Assembly (NCBI RefSeq): GCF_020832325.1
Contig: NZ_JAFIEU010000029.1
Span: forward strand, 62,001 to 126,000
Direction: 5' to 3'
From: Lunatimonas sp.
Lineage (GTDB): Bacteria > Bacteroidota > Bacteroidia > Cytophagales > Cyclobacteriaceae
Length of the DNA: 64,000 nt
Of this stretch, positions 47,330-55,535 are shown piece by piece. The translations under genes were made by a program, and so were the position numbers. The notes beneath the pieces were generated by a model. The model was not told the origin of the DNA. It searched no databases and saw only the letters and a list, made by a program, of their open reading frames with translations. The stretch's first letter is position 1; every line of letters starts with the position of its first letter.

Positions 47330-48835
47330 CTAATAACCCGGATTCTGTCGGGTAGATGGATTGATCCGCATCTGTACCTCCGGTATCGGGAAAAGAACCT
47401 GATACGCCTCAAATACAAAATCATCGTTGGAAAAGGGAATACCTCCCCTAGAAGTGGTTGGATTGGCACGCTCTCTCAGCCCATACGCATTCAAGAACGA
47501 CACCAATTCCGGCGTGGTCATGGTGCGCTTCAGATCCAGCCAACGGTGGTTTTCAAAGGCTAGTTCAATCCTTCTTTCCTTCAGCACTGCTTCCCTGAAC
47601 GCAGCCTGACTCAATCCGCTCAAGGGATCCAGTCCTGCGCGCTCGCGAATCGCATTTAGGTGTCCAAACGCCTCGCCGGTAGGTCCACTGGCTTCGTTGA
47701 TCGCTTCCGCCAACATGAGCAGCACATCTGCATACCGTATCACCGGCCAGTTGTCGTTGGTGACACCTCGAATGGTGTGGGGATGGTTGTACTTGTTGAT
47801 AAAGGGAACCGGCACCCATTGTCCTTGTAGATTGGTATAGCCTTCTTTTAAGGAAACATCTTTTCGCAGATCATTCGGTTCATAGGCCGCAATTATATCC
47901 AATGTTGGGGTGTTCCATCCTCCACCTTCCTGACCGGGAAAATTGATAACCGCCCCGCCAGATTCCCGTGGCGCAAAGGTATAGATAAAGCTACTGTGTA
48001 CTCCAAACAGGTTGTCACCTTGGTATTGAATATCCCAAATAGATTCCTTGTGGTTTTTATTTGCAGGTACAAAGATGTCTGCATAGTTTGGAAGTAATTC
48101 GTACCCCAGTGTAGTCACCTGATTCAGCGCTGCAATTGCCTGCGGATATTCCTTTCGGGTAAGGTGTACCTTACCTAGCAGCGAAAGCGCTGCTCCTCTA
48201 GTTACCCGACCGGTTTGATTGGAAGGATGGCTAACCGGAAGTGCCGCAATGGCATCGTTCAGATCTGAAAAGATCAACTGATAGACCGATTCAACCGGTT
48301 GCCTCTCTAGGGCAAAGGCCTCCGAGGGTGTGCTTACCGGTTCGGTCACGATAATCACATCGCCAAAATGCTGCACCAACTGAAAATACAGGTATGCACG
48401 GATCATTTTCATCTCTCCTTCCGCTCTTCTTTTTACAGCGTCCGATGCATTGGCATCTGGAAGCCGAAGCAGGGTCGTATTGGCGTTCACCATGACACTG
48501 TAGATGTTGTTATAAAGCGTGGCCACGTTTGGTGTGGCGGCATTGTACTGCCAAAATTCAATGGCTTCCAACGCAGGCCCATTCCCTCTATTACCGACGT
48601 TGAAGTGCAGCGTGGTATTATCGGAAATGTATTCGTTGAACTGCCACTCGTTATTGAAATGGTTACGCAACATGCCATAAACACCGGCTACTGCCTGTTC
48701 CAATTCCTTTTCGTTGCTATAGAAATTATCGGCCACCAAGACCGTGGGGTCAGCTTTGTTCAAAAACTCGTCGCTACAGGAAGCGCAAGCCAAAACAATC
48801 CCCGCCATTATGGAATAAACTGTTGTATTTTTCAT
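47330..48835 (-). CDS. SusD/RagB outer-membrane nutrient-binding lipoprotein (pair 2)
   Basis: A 501-residue lipoprotein starting at 48835 (MKNTTVYSIMAG); the frame extends six codons upstream without benefit. The lipobox is LACASC (Cys17 or Cys20). SusD features are DEFLNKADPTVL, the TPR helix RAYLYFQLVQHFGDVIIV (about 135-152), VIRYADVLLMLAEAINEASG (about 371-390) and ERRIELAFENHRWLDLKRT (about 425-443). It follows SusC2 by 17 bases and ends before a strong terminator. The ligand is unknown, but should resemble that of pair 1 if both answer to the same operator. Confidence 0.95.
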   Translation of the reverse strand: MKNTTVYSIMAGIVLACASCSDEFLNKADPTVLVADNFYSNEKELEQAVAGVYGMLRNHFNNEWQFNEYISDNTTLHFNVGNRGNGPALEAIEFWQYNAATPNVATLYNNIYSVMVNANTTLLRLPDANASDAVKRRAEGEMKMIRAYLYFQLVQHFGDVIIVTEPVSTPSEAFALERQPVESVYQLIFSDLNDAIAALPVSHPSNQTGRVTRGAALSLLGKVHLTRKEYPQAIAALNQVTTLGYELLPNYADIFVPANKNHKESIWDIQYQGDNLFGVHSSFIYTFAPRESGGAVINFPGQEGGGWNTPTLDIIAAYEPNDLRKDVSLKEGYTNLQGQWVPVPFINKYNHPHTIRGVTNDNWPVIRYADVLLMLAEAINEASGPTGEAFGHLNAIRERAGLDPLSGLSQAAFREAVLKERRIELAFENHRWLDLKRTMTTPELVSFLNAYGLRERANPTTSRGGIPFSNDDFVFEAYQVLFPIPEVQMRINPSTRQNPGY

Positions 48836-48852
48836 GATTACTGGGGTTTGCA

Positions 48853-51800
48853 TTAAAATTTGATAGTTGCACCTAACGTAAAGGTACGCGGAACTGGATA
48901 CCGCTCGTCGTCTACACCGATGTTGATGCCTCCGCGTTGGTTTACCTCTGGGTTGGACCCAGGATAGGAAGTGAACAGAAACAGGTTTTCCGCACTTACA
49001 AACAAACGCGCATTCGGTATCACTGGATTATTGGGTACTGCATAGCCAAGGCTTACGTTTCTCAGCCAAACGTGCGTTGCATCGTAGATGTAGCGGGAGT
49101 TGGATTCGCGCTGCCATTTCCAGGTATTGGTGGTAGCACCAACTCCATCACCTGGATTCTCAGGCGACCGCCACCGATTGACTCCTGAACGCAGGATATT
49201 GAATACCCCGTCCATATTCATGGTAGTGGCTTCGATATTCCGCATCACATCGTAATTAAATGCTCCTGTAAACAAGATATTAAAGTCAAACTTTTTATAG
49301 TCTCCTCCAAGTGTCAAGTTGATCACATAGTCCGGATGTGGATTGCCAATTTCGATCATATCCTGCTGATCATAGGAAATGACCCCATCTCCGTTTGCAT
49401 CAAAATACTTATAGGTACCGGGGATGGCTCCGTCCTGTTCAGGCCAAGCCAAAATTTCCTCCTCGGTATTGAAGATACCCATCATTTTAAATCCGTGTAA
49501 CATGGCCATAGGGCGTCCTGCCTTCGAGACGTTGTAGACGCTGTAAAATCCTCCGGTCCATATTTCATCGTTGTCCCCACGAATCTCCAGTACCTTGTTT
49601 CGGTTCAGCGTGAAGTTCAGGTTACTTCTCAGATTCACTTGGTTTACCCGCGTTCTATAATCCAATGCCAATTCCACGCCCCGGTTTCTCACACTACCCA
49701 CATTGTCCAGGGAGGAGCCAAATCCAGATACAATCGGCATCTCTACCGATAACAACATGTCATTGGTGAGACGGTTGTAGTACTCTGCCGTAAAGATCAA
49801 CCGGTTATCAAACATCGCCAAGTCTATTCCAATATCGGTTTGCTCGGATTGCTCCCAGCCCAAGTTAGCATTGGCAAAATTGGCCAAACGTTGCCCATTG
49901 GCAATATTGCCGCCGAATACATAGTTGGAAATCGCCATGTTGGACAAACTGGAATAGTTACCGATGGCATTGTTACCGGTGATACCGTAGCTGGCACGAA
50001 CCTTCAGGTCGGTAATCCAGTTGGTCTGAGGCATAAAGTCCTCTTCGGAGATCCTCCATCCGGCAGAAAAGGCCGGGAAATTACCCCATTTGTTGTTAGC
50101 TCCAAAGCGTGAACTACCTTCCCGTCGAATAGATGCGGAAAACAGGTATTTGTCGTTTAACGAATAGTTGGCGCGGGCGAAATAGGCCAAGAGACTCCAG
50201 GAGTTTTCTCCAGAACTGGAGGTCTGACGAATGGCCGAGTTTAGGTAGCGGTTGACGTCGTTGGGGAATTCGTTGCCATTTCCTTGGAGTCGCTTGAAGG
50301 TTTCCTCTTGGGCGGAATATCCCAATAGACCCTCAACCCGGTGCGGTCCGAATACCTTACTGTAAGAAAGCAACTGATCCGCCGCAATGTTCAGCACATT
50401 GTCTGCCCGCTGCAACAGGTTCGCCTCCCGTGGAGGTGGTTGATTAAATCCGGTACCTGCAAGGGTAGATGGACGAAACTCTTTTTGCTCTGTTCCGATC
50501 AGCGTAGCATTCACAGATGTCCGGAATTTAAAGTCTTTCAAAAAGGAAAACTCCAAATACCCGTTTGTTAACACGTTGTTGGTATTGAGTGTGCGCTCCA
50601 TTTCATGCAGCTCCTGTACCACGTTTGCCGTTCCAAAGACACCGTTGGTTCCGCCGATGTATGAATTAAAAGACCCATCCTCGTTATAAACCGGATACCT
50701 AGGATCTGCCCAAAGGGCCCTTCCAATTAGCGCATCCCTTCCGTCTGTAGAGGCATAGTTTTCCCGGGAATGCGAGGCGGCTATATTCCAACCCATACTC
50801 AACCAATCGTTTATCTTGCCATCGATATTTGCACGCACGTTGAATCGGTCAAAATTGGTGTTGATGACGGCGCCCTCCTGATTGACATAGCCTACCGAGA
50901 TCAACGAGCGAATGTCGCCTTTACCTGCTGTAAGGGTAGCGTTGTAGTTTTGAAATTTGGCGTTTTGGTTCATGATTTCCTGAAACCAGTCCGTGCTGTA
51001 TTGGGTCTGCTCCGGAAAACGGAATTCCAACGGAATCTCCTCCAAGGAGGGTTCCCTTCCTTCAAAATAGCGCACCCGGTCTTGGAAGCTTTCTTTCTTA
51101 AATTGGGCAAACTCGGGGCCATTCATCATGATAGTCCTGCGTGAGTCCGGTACGTTCGTGAATCCCTGATTTACTACAAAGTCTATCCCCACCTTGCCTT
51201 CTTTGGCGGATTTGGTGGTGATGAGTATTACCCCATTGGAACCTCGCGCACCATAAATTGCCGTAGAGGCGGCATCCTTCAATACGGTAATGCTCTCGAT
51301 ATCGGCGGGGTTCAGGTTTTGACCAAGAGAGGTGCCGATGGGAAAACCATCGACGACAAACAGGGGCTGACTTCCCGCCCCCAGGGAACCTAGACCCCGG
51401 ATAGTGATTTCCATTTCCTCACCGGGCCTGCCGGAACGCTGTCTTACCTGCACACCGGCCGCCTGCCCCTGAAGCAAACGGGAAACGTTTGTGGTGGGTA
51501 CATCGCCGATGTTTTCCATGTTGATCACAGACACTGCCGAAGTAATATCAGCCCTCCGCTGAGATCCGTATCCCACAACCACCACTTCTCCCAAGTCTCC
51601 CAAAGAAGCGTTTAGAGAGATTTGATACCTCGTCTGGGTGGTCACCGGGATTTCGGTGGTTTGAAATCCGATAAAGCTTACGGTCAACACTTCACCAGAA
51701 CTTGCCTGAATAGAGAAATCTCCTTCCATGTCAGTAACCGTACCCCGGTTGGTACCCTTCACCAAAATAGACACCCCAGGCAAGGGCTCGGAATCCTCCG

Positions 51801-51924
51801 CGGATACCACCTTACCGGAAATAACTCCGCCCTGCTGTGCATGGAGAAATCCCGGTATCATCATTAAAGCGCAGAGAAAAACACTAAGCTTCCCCCTGAT
51901 CCATCGATCATAAATTTTTTTCAT
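48853..51924 (-). CDS. SusC/RagA TonB-linked outer-membrane protein (pair 2)
   Basis: A 1023-residue TonB-dependent importer. I choose the ATG at 51924 (MKKIYDRWIRGKLS) because the signal peptide ending in LHAQQ then has a normal length; an earlier ATG at 51969 adds 15 polar residues. A carboxypeptidase-like domain covers about 33-105 (SGKVVSAEDSEPLPGVSI), the SusC plug box VVVGYGSQRRADITSAVSV about 113-131, and the barrel ends in TLGATIKF. The operator-like repeat lies 79 bases upstream of this ATG. It is the first gene of the susCD2 pair, next to the hipBA island. Confidence 0.94.
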   Translation of the reverse strand: MKKIYDRWIRGKLSVFLCALMMIPGFLHAQQGGVISGKVVSAEDSEPLPGVSILVKGTNRGTVTDMEGDFSIQASSGEVLTVSFIGFQTTEIPVTTQTRYQISLNASLGDLGEVVVVGYGSQRRADITSAVSVINMENIGDVPTTNVSRLLQGQAAGVQVRQRSGRPGEEMEITIRGLGSLGAGSQPLFVVDGFPIGTSLGQNLNPADIESITVLKDAASTAIYGARGSNGVILITTKSAKEGKVGIDFVVNQGFTNVPDSRRTIMMNGPEFAQFKKESFQDRVRYFEGREPSLEEIPLEFRFPEQTQYSTDWFQEIMNQNAKFQNYNATLTAGKGDIRSLISVGYVNQEGAVINTNFDRFNVRANIDGKINDWLSMGWNIAASHSRENYASTDGRDALIGRALWADPRYPVYNEDGSFNSYIGGTNGVFGTANVVQELHEMERTLNTNNVLTNGYLEFSFLKDFKFRTSVNATLIGTEQKEFRPSTLAGTGFNQPPPREANLLQRADNVLNIAADQLLSYSKVFGPHRVEGLLGYSAQEETFKRLQGNGNEFPNDVNRYLNSAIRQTSSSGENSWSLLAYFARANYSLNDKYLFSASIRREGSSRFGANNKWGNFPAFSAGWRISEEDFMPQTNWITDLKVRASYGITGNNAIGNYSSLSNMAISNYVFGGNIANGQRLANFANANLGWEQSEQTDIGIDLAMFDNRLIFTAEYYNRLTNDMLLSVEMPIVSGFGSSLDNVGSVRNRGVELALDYRTRVNQVNLRSNLNFTLNRNKVLEIRGDNDEIWTGGFYSVYNVSKAGRPMAMLHGFKMMGIFNTEEEILAWPEQDGAIPGTYKYFDANGDGVISYDQQDMIEIGNPHPDYVINLTLGGDYKKFDFNILFTGAFNYDVMRNIEATTMNMDGVFNILRSGVNRWRSPENPGDGVGATTNTWKWQRESNSRYIYDATHVWLRNVSLGYAVPNNPVIPNARLFVSAENLFLFTSYPGSNPEVNQRGGINIGVDDERYPVPRTFTLGATIKF

Positions 51925-52002
51925 ACGACTTAAAGTTTGAGTTGATTTGGATATTGTATTGATTGACAAAACATATTAAAATAACTGAATTTAAAAAAAA
52001 GA

Positions 52003-52024
52003 ACTATCCTGCACTGTCCTGCTT
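52003..52024 (-). promoter_or_regulatory. Tandem 10-bp repeat operator upstream of susC2
   Basis: ACTATCCTGC (52003-52012) followed by ACTGTCCTGC (52013-52022) and TT. It differs from the susC1 element at only two of twenty positions. It lies 79 bases upstream of the preferred SusC2 ATG. Confidence 0.6.
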
Positions 52025-52236
52025 TCTTAAAATTTTCTATTGTTTTAAATTAGTGCAAAAGAAAACTAAACTGTAAAAACAACACTTTTTCTAGCTTTAG
52101 TTAACCAAATCCGACGATGGTAGAAAAATGGGTGCCCGACCATAGAAGGAATACCCCATCCTTCTTTCAAAGGTGCCGATAGTCAACTAGGAGAAAAAAA
52201 GGTTCTTGGTAATCATCACGGCACTTGTGAATAAAC

Positions 52237-52494
52237 CTAGACGTGATGGTAGATCAATTTACTCCATAGACTCTCCATGGGACCCTGCTTGTATACTTTT
52301 AGGTATCCCCTTGAGGCATATACCTGCAACCCAAAAACCACTACCCCCAACAAAAGCAACCGAGAGGGTGCTAGGGTACCGAAAAGGCCGAGCCCTAAAA
52401 AGATAAATAGAAAAATACCTACAATTTTCTGCATGAGGTAGTTGGTCAATGCCATCCTCCCTGCAAAGCTTACTAGAACGATTTTGAATAGTTA
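52237..52494 (-). pseudogene. Decayed C-terminal remnant of a DUF418 (YeiB-like) membrane protein
   Basis: The minus strand encodes about 85 codons that read VLVSFAGRMALTNYLMQ and continue to GPMESLWSKLIY. These match the last segment of DUF418 proteins: the GRMALTNY helix, then GPxExLWRxLxY near the end. Just upstream an in-frame TAA cuts the reading frame, and the 300 or so residues of the membrane protein that should precede are missing; the DNA there leads to the hipB promoter. So this is a broken 3-prime end, left beside hipBA, and not a functional short gene. Confidence 0.8.
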
Positions 52495-52569
52495 GATTGG
52501 AACGCTGCTTTGGCGGCAGAAACTCAGTCTTAGGAGGAGCGTTACAAATATCAAATTTAATTACTATTA

Positions 52570-52605
52570 TTGTATTAACTTTTAATAAATATTACCTTTA
52601 TTACC
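52570..52605 (+). promoter_or_regulatory. hipBA promoter with overlapping direct-repeat operator
   Basis: TTG (52570-52572), 20 bases, then TACCTTTA (52593-52600), close to the Bacteroidota promoter pattern. A direct repeat TATTACC-TT-TATTACC (52590-52605) covers the -7 box. The hipB ATG stands at 52609, only three bases after the repeat, so the leader would be a few bases at most. HipB-type antitoxins repress their own promoter, and these repeats are the natural candidate site. Confidence 0.5.
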
Positions 52606-52608
52606 ATC

Positions 52609-52917
52609 ATGATATCACTTGTTTCTCCCGCAAGAGCCCAGCAAATCCTGACTACCATCGTGCGAGAAAAACGATTGGCACAGAATTTAACTCAAGAAGG
52701 CTTGGCTGACCGTTCGGGGGTACCCGTTGCCACGCTTCGGAAGTTTGAGCAAAAGGGAAGCATTTCACTCGAATCCTTCCTTAAATTGATGTGGGTACTT
52801 GGAGGATTGGAAGATATGCTGACTGCTTTAAAGGCCTCGAAAACTAATTTCAATTCCATAGAAGAGGTCTTAGCAAAGAACTCTGAAAAACCACGAAAGA
52901 GAGGAAGTAAAAAATGA
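52609..52917 (+). CDS. hipB: HipB-like XRE-family antitoxin/regulator
   Basis: A 102-residue DNA-binding protein. A helix-turn-helix of the XRE type spans about 14-70 (LTQEGLADRSGVPVATLRKFEQKG). The C-terminal tail, rich in basic residues (KKPRKRGSKK-like), may contact HipA. N-terminal SPARAQQILTTIVRE lines up with the start of HipB, so the ATG at 52609 is kept although the leader is nearly absent. Its stop overlaps the hipA ATG by 4 bases. It should neutralise HipA and repress the operon. Confidence 0.88.
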   Translation: MISLVSPARAQQILTTIVREKRLAQNLTQEGLADRSGVPVATLRKFEQKGSISLESFLKLMWVLGGLEDMLTALKASKTNFNSIEEVLAKNSEKPRKRGSKK

Positions 52918-54140
52918 AGATCGGAATTTCATCGGTAAAGGTCGGTTTGGATTTTGGATCTGGAATACAGTCTGTTGGACGGTTGGCAATTCGTGACCAT
53001 CGGATATACTTTGAGTTTTCTGAAGAATTTCTGCAAAAGGCAATTGAAATTTCACCCCTAAAATTACCGCGGCAACGCGGTGTCATAGAATTGCCACTTC
53101 GTCCGTTTGAGGGTTTGGCTGGTGTTTTTGCGGATTCTTTACCGGACGGATGGGGACGGCTTTTGTTTGATCGAAAACTACGAGCGAATGGTATCCATCC
53201 GTCAGCTGTTTCCAGTTTGGACCGCCTCACCTATGTAGGTCTCTGGGGATTGGGAGCGTTGGTATATGAACCGGATCAAAGTGAACCGGTAGATGCTCAT
53301 ATCATTGATCTGGATCTTTTGGCCAATCAAACTGAAGAAGTTCTGAAGGGAAACGCAGAGGAAGTTTTGAATGAACTTTTAGCTTTAAACGGATCCTCGG
53401 CAGGAGCTCGCCCCAAGGCCCTGATAGGGCTGGATGAAACAAAAAGCATCATTCTTCATGGTGCAAAAAAGCTGGAAAATGATTTTAAGCCCTGGATCGT
53501 AAAATTTCACACTATGCAAGACGGGCAGGATGCAGGGGCTATTGAATACTGCTATTCCGTAATGGCAAAAGACGCTGGCATAATCATGCCCGACACCCAT
53601 CTGTTTCATTCCCAAAGAAGAGCTGGCTACTTTGCTGTCAAGCGTTTTGACAGGATCGGGATTATACGGCAGCACATGCACACCGTAGCTGGCTTGTTGC
53701 ACTCGGATTTCAGAACACCCTCACTTGACTACGAGGATCTCTTAAATCTGACTGGGGCGCTTACCAAAGATATTCGGGAGGTTGAAAAAATGTTCCGCTT
53801 AGCTGTATTTAACGTTCTTGCCCACAACAGAGATGACCATGCCAAGAATTTCAGTTTTCTAATGGATCATTCCGGTGCTTGGAAACTGGCACCGGGCTAT
53901 GATCTCACGTTCTCTGGAGGACCCTCCGGAGAGCAAAGTACATTGGTATATGGCGAAGGAAAAAATCCAGGTATAGACCACTTGACCAAACTTGCCATGG
54001 AGGCAAATCTTTCCAAAACAACCGTAAATAACGTGATCGACCAAACCCAAACAGCGTTACGCAAATGGGAATCTTTAGCTTCCGAATTCGGAGTAAGTAA
54101 ATCAAACATCCTATTGGTTTCCAAATTTCTGAATATTTGA
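52914..54140 (+). CDS. hipA: HipA-like serine/threonine kinase toxin
   Basis: A 408-residue type II toxin kinase. The N-terminal HipA_N lobe covers about 8-115 (FADSLPDGWGRLLFDRKL). The P-loop-like phosphorylation segment GSSAGARPKALI (about 160-171) holds the regulatory serine. The catalytic core HNRDDHAKNFSF (about 304-315) and metal Asp in YDLTFSGG (about 329-336) are intact, so the kinase should be active. E. coli HipA phosphorylates glutamyl-tRNA synthetase; the target here is unknown. Gene start overlaps hipB by 4 bases. A terminator lies 97 bases past the stop. Beside a broken DUF418 gene, this island may have been acquired. Confidence 0.92.
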   Translation: MKIGISSVKVGLDFGSGIQSVGRLAIRDHRIYFEFSEEFLQKAIEISPLKLPRQRGVIELPLRPFEGLAGVFADSLPDGWGRLLFDRKLRANGIHPSAVSSLDRLTYVGLWGLGALVYEPDQSEPVDAHIIDLDLLANQTEEVLKGNAEEVLNELLALNGSSAGARPKALIGLDETKSIILHGAKKLENDFKPWIVKFHTMQDGQDAGAIEYCYSVMAKDAGIIMPDTHLFHSQRRAGYFAVKRFDRIGIIRQHMHTVAGLLHSDFRTPSLDYEDLLNLTGALTKDIREVEKMFRLAVFNVLAHNRDDHAKNFSFLMDHSGAWKLAPGYDLTFSGGPSGEQSTLVYGEGKNPGIDHLTKLAMEANLSKTTVNNVIDQTQTALRKWESLASEFGVSKSNILLVSKFLNI

Positions 54141-54236
54141 AAGCAGAGAAAACCCTGTATTCCTAAGTTGATTTAAACAGAATTACGAGACACAATACAT
54201 CCTACGCTCCGCGAGACCAAAACACCACATAAAAAC

Positions 54237-54261
54237 AAAAGACTGCACTGAGCAGCCTTTT
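54237..54261 (+). terminator. Terminator downstream of hipA
   Basis: AAAAG-A-CTGC (54237-54246) pairs with GCAG-C-CTTTT (54252-54261), one mismatch, five-base loop. It is short but ends in T residues, 97 bases past the hipA stop. Confidence 0.55.
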
Positions 54262-54284
54262 GTGAATTTATCCAACTGTATAGA

Positions 54285-54326
54285 TAGGGCTAAACGACCT
54301 AGCCCTTTTGTAAAGGGCTCTTTTTA
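54285..54326. terminator. Overlapping alternative hairpins after the NHL gene
   Basis: AGGGCT (54286-54291) can pair with AGCCCT (54301-54306); the same AGCCCT can instead pair with AGGGCT at 54314-54319, which is followed by CTTTTT. The two folds exclude each other. The plus-strand form looks like a terminator for transcripts from hipA; the minus-strand form could end the NHL gene. Confidence 0.55.
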
Positions 54327-54343
54327 GCGTTTTCTACTACGGC

Positions 54344-55411
54344 TTACACCCGCTCCAATTTCACCGGATACGTCTTTTTCGATGCCCACTGAGGCACATA
54401 GATATTGCCATCCCGGTCCACACATACATCATGAGGATGCATAAAGCCCATAAAAGATCTGTCTTTCCGTTGCTCCTGCAGTTTCCCGCCGACATATTCC
54501 GGAGCGGTTCCCCCTGGTGTGCTGACTACTTTGTCGTTTGCATCCAAGATGGTGATATAGCCGGAATTGGGGTATTCCTGCGTAGTGCTTCGGTACACCG
54601 CCGCATACACATTGTCGCCGTGCAGAACGGGACGACACACGAACGAACCTGGCATGGGGATGGTTTTGAGGTACTTGCCGTCCAGCGTAAAACGCTTATA
54701 CTGCATATTGCCTCGGTCAGTAATCAGCAGGGTTGGATTGCTTTTGTTGCGGGTGTCCACCACAATCCCGTGGCAGCAATTAAAGGTCTCATCCGTACTG
54801 CCCGAACCTCCAAACGCCCGGATAAGCTCACCTTTGGCATTGTACTGCATCACATGGTTTTTACCGTATCCATCCACCACATAAATGTCGCCGTTGGCCG
54901 GATTGATGGCCGTCTCGGTAGGTACAAATTGATTGGGGAAGTCGTATTTGCCGGTTTCGCGCGGGTAATCCAATTTCATGACCTCCTTGCCCTTCAAGTC
55001 AGTCTTGATCACTTGATTACGTGAAGTGTCTGTAATAAACAAAAACTCCTCTCCCCCTTCGTTGCTCAAGGTGAGTCCGTGTGCACCCGGATAGGTGGTA
55101 CCCCAGCTTTCTAAAAGTTTTCCCGACTTGTCGTATACCAGAATATTGTTTTTGGTTTCGTTGGTCAGCATAAAAAGCCTGCCTTTGGCATCCTCCACCA
55201 TCTCATGGCAGTCATTTACAGGGTTTTTGCCTGCGTCAAGGACTCCCCAGCCCTCGATGACGCGATAGCGGTGTGAGCCGTGGCCCAAAATAGTTTCTTT
55301 TTTCATAGCATGGGTTTTTTGGATAATGATCGAAGGTGCCACCGCACCTACTAGCGCGGCAACACCGGTTTTTTTCATGAATGATCTCCGCGAATCTTGT
55401 GATTTTTTCAT
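54344..55411 (-). CDS. NHL-repeat six-bladed beta-propeller protein, Tat-like signal
   Basis: A 355-residue protein. The N-terminus has the twin-arginine pattern SRRSFMKK at 7-14 and a hydrophobic stretch to about 30, so it is probably exported folded. Residues 40-355 are NHL-type repeats (NPVNDCHEMVEDAKGRLFML, PGAHGLTLSNEGGEEFLF, PTETAINPANGDIYVVDGYG, FMGFMHPHDVCVDRDGNIYV). NHL propellers act as binding scaffolds or lyases; no catalytic residues are obvious. It follows the DUF1501 gene with 124 bases and a hairpin (55488-55523) between, so cotranscription is uncertain. Confidence 0.85.
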   Translation of the reverse strand: MKKSQDSRRSFMKKTGVAALVGAVAPSIIIQKTHAMKKETILGHGSHRYRVIEGWGVLDAGKNPVNDCHEMVEDAKGRLFMLTNETKNNILVYDKSGKLLESWGTTYPGAHGLTLSNEGGEEFLFITDTSRNQVIKTDLKGKEVMKLDYPRETGKYDFPNQFVPTETAINPANGDIYVVDGYGKNHVMQYNAKGELIRAFGGSGSTDETFNCCHGIVVDTRNKSNPTLLITDRGNMQYKRFTLDGKYLKTIPMPGSFVCRPVLHGDNVYAAVYRSTTQEYPNSGYITILDANDKVVSTPGGTAPEYVGGKLQEQRKDRSFMGFMHPHDVCVDRDGNIYVPQWASKKTYPVKLERV

Positions 55412-55487
55412 TGATGGGAAATTGAGTGGGTTAATCTGTATGGTTCATAGTGATCGCTTAATTTCTTTGGGATACCGCCAAATGGAG

Positions 55488-55523
55488 CAAAAAGGGAAGG
55501 CCTGAACGCTGTCAGGTCTTCCC
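55488..55523 (-). terminator. Terminator after the DUF1501 gene
   Basis: GGGAAGGCCTGA (55494-55505) pairs with TCAGGTCTTCCC (55512-55523), one wobble position. On the minus strand the stem is followed by TTTTT (55493-55489). It stands 12 bases past the DUF1501 stop. Confidence 0.75.
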
Positions 55524-55535
55524 TACCTTGGTGAC

